DNA from: Rickettsiales bacterium
Lineage (GTDB): Bacteria; Pseudomonadota; Alphaproteobacteria; Rickettsiales; UBA8987
NCBI GenBank assembly: GCA_028282625.1
Contig: JANQHP010000147.1
Span: 1 to 12,545 of the forward strand
DNA length: 12,545 nt
Reading direction: 5' to 3'
The notes below the pieces were generated by a model. It ran no database searches, was not told where the DNA came from, and was given only the letters and a program-made list of their open reading frames with translations. The position numbers and the translations under genes are program-made. Positions 1 through 9,400 of the stretch are shown here, in pieces; position 1 is the first letter of the stretch, and each line of letters begins with the position of its first letter.

Positions 1-351
1 CCGCGTGTCTTTGCGCAGCACTATGCGCTGGCAGAAAAAAGTGAAGCCTCCACCATTCTGCAAGGCATGGAGCGCCGCTTGCTCATCATGATGGCACCAG
101 CGGCCCTGCTCACCTGGGTATTAGGCTTCTGGCTTGCCCGCATCACCGAAGCCTTTGTCAGTGGCTGGTTTCACAGTAAAATCATGCTCGTGATCCTGCT
201 CACCGTCATGTATGCCTGGCTTGGCATCGTTTATACCCGTTTTGCCAGAGGTGAGCGGCCACACGGCCCGGTGCTTTTTAGATGCGTCCACATCTTCTCC
301 GCCCTACTCATCATAGGCGCCATATTCCTCGTAGTGCTCAAGCCGTTCTAG
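1..351 (+). CDS. hemJ: Protoporphyrinogen oxidase HemJ, 3' part (5' end outside window)
   Basis: The reading frame is open from base 1 and ends at TAG 349-351, giving the last 116 residues; the internal ATG at 67 is not the true start because the homologous sequence continues upstream of it. HemJ is a membrane protein that oxidises protoporphyrinogen IX to protoporphyrin IX, the penultimate step of haem synthesis, in many bacteria lacking HemG and HemY. What is seen: a PRVFAQH segment matching the family's LPRLFVYH stretch after the first membrane helix, the hallmark MERRLL followed by a Pro-containing hydrophobic helix (partial residues about 26-47), a WFHSKIML segment leading into a second helix (about 59-80), and a last helix ending in VVLKPF, a typical HemJ C-terminus. 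The missing part should be roughly 30 residues with the first helix and conserved His. It is the only gene on this strand and converges on ubiX. Identification rests on family resemblance by eye and is strong. Confidence 0.9.
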   Translation, partial: PRVFAQHYALAEKSEASTILQGMERRLLIMMAPAALLTWVLGFWLARITEAFVSGWFHSKIMLVILLTVMYAWLGIVYTRFARGERPHGPVLFRCVHIFSALLIIGAIFLVVLKPF

Positions 352-354
352 ACT

Positions 355-927
355 TTAGCGCACGCCTTCCCATCGGTTCACCTTGGAGGGAAGCTGCAAC
401 AGATCCAACACACGGCCTACCGTATGTTGCACGATATCCTCAATCGTTTCCGGGCGATTGTAAAAAGCGGGCACAGGTGGCGCAATCACCGCTCCCATCT
501 GCGCTAAGTTAAGCATATGCTGCAAATGCACCGCGTGCAGAGGCGTCTCGCGCGGCAATAGCAGAAGCGGCCTCCGCTCTTTAAGCGTCACATCTGCCAT
601 CCGCGTCAGCAAATTGCTGCTTAGGCCCAGCGCCATCTCCGCCAAACTATGCATGGAACAAGGCGCCACAATCATTGCATCTGCCAGAAACGACCCGCTG
701 GCAGGCCCGGCCGCAATATCACCGATCGCGTAGCTTTGATCCGCCATCGCTGCCACCTCTTTAGGCGAATAATCTGTTTCCTGCGCAATTGTAATATGGG
801 CCGCCTTGGTGAGCACCACATGAGTCGTCACCGTGTCCAGTGTCTGCAGCGCCCTTAGCAGTTCAATACCAAACACCGCCCCTGAAGCACCTGTGATACC
901 AACTAGAATATGTTTTTGTATGGTCAC
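355..927 (-). CDS. ubiX: Flavin prenyltransferase UbiX
   Basis: A 190-residue protein of normal family length. UbiX joins a dimethylallyl group from dimethylallyl phosphate to reduced FMN, making prenyl-FMN, the cofactor of the UbiD decarboxylase in ubiquinone synthesis; it acts in the cytosol. It aligns along its whole length with E. coli UbiX: the flavin-binding GITGASGA loop (residues 10-17), SGSF (77-80), the APCSMHSLA segment (88-96), LLTRMADVTLKERRPLLL (106-123), RETPLH (126-131), PPVPAFYNRP (140-149) and a C-terminal RWEG. The start is GTG at 925-927, read as Met. An in-frame TAA lies only three codons upstream and no Met codon occurs near the N-terminus, so this start is well supported. 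The G of GTG is also the last base of the ribA stop codon, and I see no good Shine-Dalgarno sequence, so translation is probably coupled to ribA. Its stop lies three bases from the hemJ stop. Confidence 0.97.
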   Translation of the reverse strand: MTIQKHILVGITGASGAVFGIELLRALQTLDTVTTHVVLTKAAHITIAQETDYSPKEVAAMADQSYAIGDIAAGPASGSFLADAMIVAPCSMHSLAEMALGLSSNLLTRMADVTLKERRPLLLLPRETPLHAVHLQHMLNLAQMGAVIAPPVPAFYNRPETIEDIVQHTVGRVLDLLQLPSKVNRWEGVR

Positions 928-2030
928 TATTTTTTATGCTGCAAGCGGGTGGTTTTCGTCTGAAGATAGGTGGCGTTATGCTCCTGTTGCCCCACATGAT
1001 GCGGCACACACTCAACCACCTCAACCCCTTGCTTACCAAGCCCTTCTGCCTTGCGTGGGTTGTTGCTCATCAGTCGCACCTGTGTGATATCCAGCGCCTT
1101 CAGCATCTTGGCCGCTAAGGCAAAATCCCTTGCATCATCGGCAAACCCCAGCAACCGGTTCGCATCGACCGTATCCAAACCCTCTGTTTGCAACCGGTAA
1201 GCACGCATCTTGTTAGCAAGACCAATGCCGCGCCCTTCCTGCATCAAATAAAGAATAACCCCGCCACCTTCCAACGCCATCGCCTCAATCGCCGCATGCA
1301 GTTGTGGCCCGCAATCGCACCGCAAGGATTCCAGCAAATCCCCCGTAAAACAGGAAGAATGTATCCGTGCCAAAGGCGCTTTCTCGCCCGATACATTGCC
1401 CACACACAAGGCGTAGTGCTCTTCCACACCCGGACTGGTACGAAAAACGGTAATATGCGCCTTCACGCCCGGTCCGGCCTGACCTCCCGCAAGCAAGAGT
1501 GGCGTATCACACACAGGGCGCAACGCACCCACAAAATCATCACCATAGGCCTCTATCGCCTGCACCGAAACAGACAACATATCCGCATCATCCCCCTCCT
1601 GAAACGGGCATACCCACAAGGCAGGAATAAGCTCTGCAATCTCGGCTAAGGCCAGCGCTGCCTGATGCAGTGGTTCCGCTGGAACCACCGTGTGCGCTTC
1701 ATTGTGGAACGTGTCATTCGCGACCACCCCGGTCACACCGCTTAACTGCGCGCATACATCGGATGACGGCAGATGAGGATACGCAATCGTAATACCCTTG
1801 CCCTCCAAAGTATCCATACCAAGGAATTGCGCACGAACGTCCGAAAGCACCACCACACCCGGCTCCGACCGGTTTACCTGCTGCGTATTGGCATATACCA
1901 TGGTCTCTAGGCAGAAAACCGTGATGTCTGGCACGTCTTTTAAGTGGCTTCGCACCACCACCGGTTGCCCCCGACGCAAATCATGCGCCGCACGTTCCAC
2001 TGCATTGATCGCTTTTATCGTGTCATGCAT
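927..2030 (-). CDS. ribA: GTP cyclohydrolase II, long form with degenerate RibB-like N-terminal half
   Basis: A 367-residue protein. The C-terminal half (about 190-367) is a complete GTP cyclohydrolase II, which opens GTP to 2,5-diamino-6-ribosylamino-pyrimidinone phosphate, the first committed step to riboflavin, FMN and FAD. The three zinc cysteines are C227, C238 and C240 (spacing as E. coli C54, C65, C67). QEGRGIG (264-270), Y278 (equivalent to E. coli Y105) and R301 (R128) are present. The N-terminal half resembles the overall pattern of RibB (DHBP synthase) but lacks its acidic DDEDREnEGD catalytic signature, so it is probably not a working synthase; the ribB activity must be encoded elsewhere. 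ATG 2028-2030 is preferred: an in-frame TGA lies about 18 bases upstream and an AAGGGCAAG stretch precedes the start. It begins 106 bases after rpoC. That gap lacks space and recognisable conserved elements for an FMN riboswitch. Its TAG stop overlaps the ubiX start by one base. Confidence 0.95.
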   Translation of the reverse strand: MHDTIKAINAVERAAHDLRRGQPVVVRSHLKDVPDITVFCLETMVYANTQQVNRSEPGVVVLSDVRAQFLGMDTLEGKGITIAYPHLPSSDVCAQLSGVTGVVANDTFHNEAHTVVPAEPLHQAALALAEIAELIPALWVCPFQEGDDADMLSVSVQAIEAYGDDFVGALRPVCDTPLLLAGGQAGPGVKAHITVFRTSPGVEEHYALCVGNVSGEKAPLARIHSSCFTGDLLESLRCDCGPQLHAAIEAMALEGGGVILYLMQEGRGIGLANKMRAYRLQTEGLDTVDANRLLGFADDARDFALAAKMLKALDITQVRLMSNNPRKAEGLGKQGVEVVECVPHHVGQQEHNATYLQTKTTRLQHKK

Positions 2031-2136
2031 GTCTTGCCCTTTGCCTCACTGCAGGTGCATCATACAGCCGAAGAAGCCACCTCACAGCTAAAAAGTACGT
2101 CATGCAAAACCCTATCCCTTTTAAAGGAAAGAGAAG

Positions 2137-5100
2137 CTATCCATTCGCCGTTTCGGCCTGCAAGGCTTTTTCTGCATCTTCCGGTGAGACGTCATTGGCT
2201 GCGGCTTCTGCCGCGGCTTCCTCTTCAGCGCGTTGCAGTGCCAGGCGTGCTTCACGCTCCTGACGCAACACTTGGTCATGCGCTGCAGCGTTCTTCTTCA
2301 CCGTACGGATATAGGCCCCTGTGCCCGCAGGAATCAAACGTCCCACAATCACATTTTCCTTTAAGCCTTGCAGCTTATCCACTTTGCCAGAAACCGAAGC
2401 CTCGGTTAACACACGTGTGGTTTCCTGGAACGATGCCGCCGAAATAAACGACTTGGTTTGCAGGCTTGCCTTCGTGATACCTTGCAGCACCGGAGAAGAA
2501 GTAGCCACACGATAGCCTTCCGTTTCTGCCTTGCGGTTTTCGGCCTCAAACTCATCACGGTCCACAATTTCGCCCTGCAACAACGTGGTATCACCACCTT
2601 CTTCTATTTCTACTTTTTGCAGCATCTGGCGAATAATCACTTCAATATGCTTGTTGTTAATCGGCACACCCTGCAGGCGATAGACCTGCTGCACTTCAGA
2701 AACCAGATATTGCGCCAGGGCTTCCATCCCCATCACACGCAGGATATCGTGTGGCACCGGCGTACCATCCATCAACAAGTCTCCTTTGCGCACACGGTCC
2801 CCTTCGTTAATGGCCAAATGCTGGCCTTTGGGCACCATATATTCCGATGGTTCACCTTCGCCTTCAGGACGTACAATCAGGCGTGTTTTAGACTTGTAGT
2901 CACGACCAAACTCCACAATACCATCAATCTCACTAATAATGGCATGGTCTTTTGGCTTACGTGCCTCAAACAGCTCCGCCACACGCGGCAGACCACCGGT
3001 AATATCGCGGGTCTTGCTGGATTCTTTTGGAATCCTTGCCAGCACATCACCGGCATGCACCTCGCTGCCATCTTCCACGCTCAAAATCGCGCCGATAGGC
3101 AGGAAGTAGCGCGCCTCCAGATCATTGGCCAGTGTCACCACTTCATCGTTTTCATCACGCAGCGTAATACGTGGACGCAAACCGCTACCACGCTGGCTTT
3201 GCTTCCAATCCACGATCACCTTACTGGAAAGACCGGTTGCTTCATCAGCCACCTCATTGACCGAAATACCATCGACCAAATCGCGGTAAACCACCGTACC
3301 CGAACGTTCGGTAATAATCGGCATGGTATAAGGATCCCACTCTGCGAGCACTTCACCCGCTTTGACCTTGGAACCGTCATCAATGGCCATCCGTGCACCG
3401 TAAGGCACCTTATGTCGTGCGACTTCGCGTGCTTTTTCATCGGCAATCACAATCTCGCATGAGCGGCTCATCACCACATTACGCCCCTGGCTATCCACCA
3501 CGATATTCCGATTTTCCAACGTCACAGTACCGCTATGGCCCGCTTCCACGCTGGATTGCTCCGCACTGGATGTTGCCGCCCCACCAATATGGAAGGTACG
3601 CATCGTCAGCTGTGTGCCCGGCTCACCAATGGATTGCGCCGCAATCACACCCACAGCCTCACCCACATTCACCATCTGGCCACTCGCCAGGTCACGGCCA
3701 TAGCAGCGTGCACAAATGCCCGTTTCGCTTTCACATGTCACCGCCGAGCGTATTTTAATGGATTCCACGCCTGCTGCTTCAATTGCGTCCACAATCTCTT
3801 CATCAATCAACTGACCGGCTTCCACCAACACTTCGTCTGTGGTCGGATGACGCACCGTATTGCCAGAACAACGTCCCAAAATTTGCTCCGCCAGGGTGGA
3901 AATCACTTCACCATCACGGATTTCGGCTTTGGCCACCAAACCGTTTTTGGTACCACAATCGTCTTCGGCCACGATGCAATCTTGCGCTACATCCACCAAA
4001 CGACGGGTCAGGTAACCGGAATTCGCCGTCTTCAGCGCCGTATCCGCCAAACCTTTCCGCGCACCGTGAGACGAGTTAAAGTACTCCAATACATTCAACC
4101 CCTCCTTAAAGTTGGAAATAATCGGCGTTTCTATAATGTCACCCTTTGGCTTGGCCATCAAACCACGCATCCCTGCAAGCTGCTTGATCTGCGCCGCCGA
4201 ACCACGCGCACCTGAATGTGCCATCATGTAAATGGAGTTCACGCCCGCCTGACCTTGCGCGGAAGTCGCCTCCGTTTTGATCTCACCTTCAATATATTTC
4301 ATCATGTCACCAGCCACACGATCCGTACATTGTGACCATGCATCCACCACCTTATTGTATTTCTCACGCTTGGTGATCAGACCATCGGCATATTGCTGTT
4401 CAAATTCTTTAATCTGACCAAAGGTCTCTTCTAGATGCGTGCTTTTGGTTTCTGGCACCAACATATCGTCCTTGCCAAAAGAAATACCCGACTTACACGC
4501 ATGGGAGAAACCAAGAATCATCAAACGATCGGCAAATATCACGGTCGCTTTGGGTCCACAATAACGATGCACAATCTCAATGAGATGGCTCACTTCCTTC
4601 TTGGTCAACAACTTGTTAATCAAAGAGAAAGACACCTTCAGGTGGCGCGGCAACAGCTCGGAGATCAGCAAACGACCGGCCGTGGTTTCCACACGGTCCA
4701 CCACTTCTTCCCCTTTGGTGTTGAGGGTCTTGTGGCGGCATGTAATGCGGCTATGCAAGGTAATCACCTTATTGTCCAGCGCCTGCTGCACTTCTGCAAT
4801 ATCTGCGAATACCATCCCTTCACCTGGTTCACCCTCAAAGGCAAGGGAAAGATAGTAAAGGCCCAAAACAATGTCTTGCGTTGGCACAATCACCGGCTTA
4901 CCGCTTGCGGGCGAAAGAATATTGTTCGAGGACATCATCAAGGTCCGCGCTTCTAGCTGCGACTCAATCGAAAGTGGCACATGTACCGCCATCTGGTCGC
5001 CGTCAAAGTCTGCATTAAACGCCACACACACCAACGGATGCAAGCGAATCGCCTTCCCTTCAATCAGCACAGGTTCAAATGCCTGGATCCCCAGACGGTG

Positions 5101-6393
5101 AAGCGTGGGAGCACGGTTGAGCAACACCGGATGCTCTTTAATCACCTCTTCTAAAATATCCCATACCTCAGGGCGCGCGGCTTCCACCAAGCGTTTGGCG
5201 ATCTTGATCGTCGGTGCCATGCCGTAAAGCTCCAGCTTGGCATAAATAAAAGGCTTAAAGAGCTCAAGCGCCATCTTTTTGGGCAAACCACATTGGTGCA
5301 GCTTAAGTTCTGGCCCCACCACAATCACCGAACGGCCCGAATAGTCCACCCGCTTTCCAAGCAGGTTCTGACGGAAACGGCCCTGTTTGCCTTTCAGCAT
5401 ATCCGAAAGCGATTTAAACGGACGTTTGTTGGCATCTTTGATCACACGGCCACGACGCCCATTGTCAAACAGCGCATCCACGGCCTCTTGCAGCATCCGC
5501 TTCTCGTTACGGATGATGATATCGGGCGCACGCAGGTCCAGCAGTCGCTTCAAGCGATTGTTACGGTTGATCACGCGGCGATACAAATCGTTTAGGTCAG
5601 AGGTCGCAAAACGCCCACCATCCAGTGGCACCAAGGGACGCAAATCCGGTGGGATCACAGGCAGCACTTCCAGCACCATCCATTCAGGATTGTTGCCCGA
5701 CTCAATAAAACTTTCTATCAATTTCAAACGCTTGACAAACTTTTTGCGCTTGGCTTCCGAACGCGTAGCAGAAAGCTCTTCACGCAGCTCCACCTTGGTT
5801 TCTTCCAGATCCAGATTGACCAACAGATACTGAATCGCTTCCGCACCAATCATGGCCGAGAAAGACTCCTCACCATATTCCTCTTGGGCGTTGTAATATT
5901 GCTCTTCGGTTAAAAGCTCACCTGAAGCAAAAGGAGTCAGGCCCGGCTCGGTGACGATAAAGCTCTCAAAATAGAGCACACGCTCCAAGTCCTTGAGTGG
6001 AATATCCAGCAGCAGGCTAATGCGTGAAGGCAAAGACTTTAAGAACCAGATATGCACCACCGGGCTTGCCAGCTCAATATGCCCCATGCGCTCACGACGC
6101 ACTTTGGAAGTGGTCACCTCCACGCCGCACTTTTCGCACACAATGCCACGATATTTCATACGCTTGTACTTACCACACAAGCATTCATAATCCTTTACCG
6201 GACCGAAAATCCGCGCACAGAAGAGCCCATCTTTTTCTGGCTTAAAGGTCCGATAATTAATGGTTTCCGGCTTTTTGACCTCACCAAAAGACCACGAACG
6301 GATCTTATCGGGGCTTGCCAGCGCAATCTTGATTTCTTCAAAATCGTTGGCGACATTTTGTTGACCAAAAAATTGCATCAATTCGTTGTGCAT
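2137..6393 (-). CDS. rpoC: DNA-directed RNA polymerase subunit beta'
   Basis: A full-length beta' subunit of 1418 residues (E. coli 1407). It forms one jaw of the polymerase clamp and carries the catalytic magnesium site. Seen in order: N-terminal zinc ribbon with C71, C73, C86 and C89; the clamp and rudder region; the GRVIKDANKRPF segment (315-326); the switch 2 area around LLGKRVDYSGRSV (344-356); the catalytic NADFDGDQMAVH with D462, D464 and D466; the second zinc site C813, C887, C894 and C897; the trigger loop MRTFHIGGAA (931-940); a long proteobacterial-type insertion after it, rich in beta-barrel-like sequence, to about residue 1130; then the conserved GGLPRVAELFEARKP. ATG 6391-6393 is preceded by GAGAG at a suitable distance. 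It follows rpoB by 53 AU-rich bases without an obvious terminator, so the two are co-transcribed. The C-terminal tail is Ala/Glu-rich. Nothing looks broken. Confidence 0.99.
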   Translation of the reverse strand: MHNELMQFFGQQNVANDFEEIKIALASPDKIRSWSFGEVKKPETINYRTFKPEKDGLFCARIFGPVKDYECLCGKYKRMKYRGIVCEKCGVEVTTSKVRRERMGHIELASPVVHIWFLKSLPSRISLLLDIPLKDLERVLYFESFIVTEPGLTPFASGELLTEEQYYNAQEEYGEESFSAMIGAEAIQYLLVNLDLEETKVELREELSATRSEAKRKKFVKRLKLIESFIESGNNPEWMVLEVLPVIPPDLRPLVPLDGGRFATSDLNDLYRRVINRNNRLKRLLDLRAPDIIIRNEKRMLQEAVDALFDNGRRGRVIKDANKRPFKSLSDMLKGKQGRFRQNLLGKRVDYSGRSVIVVGPELKLHQCGLPKKMALELFKPFIYAKLELYGMAPTIKIAKRLVEAARPEVWDILEEVIKEHPVLLNRAPTLHRLGIQAFEPVLIEGKAIRLHPLVCVAFNADFDGDQMAVHVPLSIESQLEARTLMMSSNNILSPASGKPVIVPTQDIVLGLYYLSLAFEGEPGEGMVFADIAEVQQALDNKVITLHSRITCRHKTLNTKGEEVVDRVETTAGRLLISELLPRHLKVSFSLINKLLTKKEVSHLIEIVHRYCGPKATVIFADRLMILGFSHACKSGISFGKDDMLVPETKSTHLEETFGQIKEFEQQYADGLITKREKYNKVVDAWSQCTDRVAGDMMKYIEGEIKTEATSAQGQAGVNSIYMMAHSGARGSAAQIKQLAGMRGLMAKPKGDIIETPIISNFKEGLNVLEYFNSSHGARKGLADTALKTANSGYLTRRLVDVAQDCIVAEDDCGTKNGLVAKAEIRDGEVISTLAEQILGRCSGNTVRHPTTDEVLVEAGQLIDEEIVDAIEAAGVESIKIRSAVTCESETGICARCYGRDLASGQMVNVGEAVGVIAAQSIGEPGTQLTMRTFHIGGAATSSAEQSSVEAGHSGTVTLENRNIVVDSQGRNVVMSRSCEIVIADEKAREVARHKVPYGARMAIDDGSKVKAGEVLAEWDPYTMPIITERSGTVVYRDLVDGISVNEVADEATGLSSKVIVDWKQSQRGSGLRPRITLRDENDEVVTLANDLEARYFLPIGAILSVEDGSEVHAGDVLARIPKESSKTRDITGGLPRVAELFEARKPKDHAIISEIDGIVEFGRDYKSKTRLIVRPEGEGEPSEYMVPKGQHLAINEGDRVRKGDLLMDGTPVPHDILRVMGMEALAQYLVSEVQQVYRLQGVPINNKHIEVIIRQMLQKVEIEEGGDTTLLQGEIVDRDEFEAENRKAETEGYRVATSSPVLQGITKASLQTKSFISAASFQETTRVLTEASVSGKVDKLQGLKENVIVGRLIPAGTGAYIRTVKKNAAAHDQVLRQEREARLALQRAEEEAAAEAAANDVSPEDAEKALQAETANG

Positions 6394-6446
6394 GAGTGTA
6401 CTCTCTATCGTTTTAAGCGCGAAAAAATAAAATCAAATCGTCGTCT

Positions 6447-9400
6447 CTAAGCCGCCTCAGAAACCCCTTTAAGCTCCACATTCAAGCAAAGCGAGCGTAG
6501 CTCTTTCACCATCACATGGAAGGATTCTGGAATGCCCGAATCAAACGTATGGTCTCCCTTCACAATGGAGGCATACACCTTGCTTCGTCCATCCACATCA
6601 TCCGACTTCACCGTGAGCAGTTCCTGCAGGGTATAAGAAGCACCATAAGCTTGCAATGCCCAGCACTCCATCTCACCGAAGCGCTGCCCACCAAAGTGCG
6701 ACTTACCGCCCAGTGGCTGCTGCGTGACCAGGCTATAAGGACCGATCGAGCGGGCGTGAATTTTATCGTCCACCAGATGATGCAATTTCAGCATATAAAT
6801 AATGCCTACCGTCACTTGACGCTCAAAGGGCTCACCGGTGCGACCATCATAAAGCGTCACCTGACCCGACGTATGAAAACCGGCCTGCTTCAGATGATCG
6901 GTAATATCTTCTTCGCGTGCCCCATCAAACACCGGCGTGGCCATAGGAATACCAGGGCGTAAATGCTCCGAAGAAAGCATCAGCTCCTCTTCGCTCATTG
7001 CATCAAGCTGCTTCTGCACCTCGGCTTGAGGGTAAATACCCTTCAAATGCCCACGCAGATCCTTCACCTTGGATTTCTTTTCCAATGCCGCATCCAATAT
7101 CTCGCCAACCTGCTGGCCAATCTGCTTGGAAGCCCAGCCAAGATGCGTCTCTAGAATCTGGCCTACATTCATCCGGCTTGGTACACCAAGTGGGTTCAGC
7201 ACCAGATCCACCGAGGTCCCATCTTCCAGGTAAGGCATATCTTCCACAGGTAAAATCTGTGAAATCACACCTTTGTTCCCATGACGGCCGGCCATTTTGT
7301 CACCAGGCTGCAATTTACGCTTCACCGCCACAAACACCTTCACCATCTTCAAGACACCAGAAGGCAAGTCATCCCCGCTCTCAAGCTTCTCGATTTTATT
7401 GTTCAGCCGTGCGTCCAAGCGCTCCACAATCGCGTCATATTGCGTACGAAGCTTCTCGACCTGATCCATCACATCGGCTTCTTTCACCGGCAGGTGCCAC
7501 CAGCGTGCCGTCGGCAACCCTTCAAAATGCTTCACGGTCAGCGTCGTGCTTTTTTTCAGGCCTTCGGCTGCTTTTGTCAGCGTTTGACCCAGCAGCAAGC
7601 TTTTAAGCTGCTCAAACAAATGCCCTGCCAAAATCGCCAACTCATCATTTCTATCCTGCGTCAGACGCTCAATCTCTTCGCGCTCAATCGCTAGCGCACG
7701 CTCATCTTTTTCCACACCACGGCGCGAGAAAATACGCACTTCCACCACGCGCCCTGTCATGCCCTGTTTCATGCACAGGGAAGAATCACGCACATCCGCA
7801 GCCTTCTCACCAAAAATCGCACGAAGCAGCTTTTCTTCCGGCGTCATCGGCGACTCGCTCTTTGGTGTCACCTTACCGACCAAGATGTCGCCTGCACTCA
7901 CTTCCGCACCAATATGCACGATGCCGGTTTCATCCAGATGACGCAGGCTTTCTTCCCCAACATTAGGAATATCCCGCGTAATTTCCTCCGGCCCAAGCTT
8001 GGTATCACGTGCCATGGTTTCAAACTCCTCGATATGAATCGAGGTAAACACATCGTCACGCACCAGCCGCTCGGAAATCAGAATCGAGTCCTCAAAATTG
8101 TACCCGTTCCAAGGCATAAAGGCCGCGAGCACATTTTGCCCCAGCGCAAGTTCGCCCAAATCAGTGCTCGGGCCATCGGCCAGCACTTCACCTGCTTCCA
8201 CCACATCACCCACACGCACCACAGGGCGTTGGTTCAAGCATGTATTCTGATTGGAACGCTGGTATTTGCGCAGATTGTAAATATCTACACCTTCCGACTT
8301 TCCTTTTTTGCCGCCCACGCGCACCACAATACGCTGCGCATCCACCTGGTCAATCGTACCGCTACGCGACGCCACAATCGTCGCACCGGAATCTTGCGCC
8401 ACCGGCGCTTCCATCCCGGTTCCCACCAAGGGAGCCTCCGTACGCCACACCGGCACCGCCTGGCGCATCATATTCGATCCCATCAGCGCACGGTTCGCAT
8501 CATCATTTTCCAAGAAAGGAATGAGCGACGCAGCCACCGAAACAATCTGACGCGGCGAAACATCCGCAAAGTCAATTTCCTCCTTACGCGCCATGATGAA
8601 GTCACCTTCGCGACGGCAACTGACCAGATCATGCACAAAGTAATTATCCTCGTTCAGCCGGGCATCGGATTGCGCAATCGTATATTGCCCTTCCTCAATG
8701 GCAGAAAGATACACTACTTCTTCGGTCACATGGCCATCGCTTACCTTACGGTAAGGGCTTTCAATAAAGCCATATTGGTTAATGCGTGCGTAGGTTGAAA
8801 GGCTATTGATCAGACCAATATTAGGCCCTTCCGGCGTTTCAATCGGGCAAATCCGTCCATAATGAGTGGGATGCACGTCACGCACCTCAAAACCAGCGCG
8901 CTCACGCGTCAGCCCACCTGGGCCCAGCGCTGAAAGACGACGCTTATGCGTGACTTCGGAAAGCGGATTGGTTTGATCCATAAATTGTGAAAGCTGGGAG
9001 GAGCCAAAAAACTCCTTCACCACTGCCATCAATGGCTTGGCATTGATAAAGTCATGCGGCATCACCGTATCGACTTCCACCGCACTCATACGCTCCAAAA
9101 TACCCCGTTCCATACGAAGCAGGCCAATACGCAGTTGGTTTTCCATCAACTCGCCCACCGAGCGCACCCGACGGTTGCCCAAATGGTCGATATCATCCAC
9201 ACTATCCCGGCCGTCATGAATATCGATCAATGTGCTGACCACACGCAGGATGTCTTCTTTCGTTAAAACGCCCACGGACTCCTCGGTATCCACCCCAAGC
9301 CGTGCGTTGATTTTCATGCGGCCTACCGCAGAAAGGTCATAGCGCTCTTTGGTAAAGAACAAGCTGTCAAACAATGCCGTGGCAGATTCTTCTGTGGCCG

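Noticed and set aside
366..393. Inverted repeat CTTCCC/GGGAAG near the end of ubiX as a bidirectional terminator
   Set aside because: It has a 16-base loop, lies inside coding sequence and lacks a T-run on either side.
2059..2064. TATGAT on the minus strand, a possible -10 box about 29 bases before the ribA start
   Set aside because: No convincing -35 box lies 16-18 bases upstream, so one good hexamer in a short gap is not enough to call a promoter.
2111..2130. CCTT/AAGG near-palindrome after the rpoC stop as a terminator
   Set aside because: The stem is four or five AU-rich pairs with a three-base loop and is followed by GATAGGGTTTTGC rather than a U-run. Too weak to call.
2458..3462. A 334-codon open frame on the + strand inside rpoC, with others at 3535-4215 and, inside rpoB, 7914-8798
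   Set aside because: They lie wholly antisense to highly conserved rpoC and rpoB coding sequence, encode His/Arg/Thr-rich unlikely proteins, and arise because these genes rarely use the codons TTA, CTA and TCA whose complements are stops.
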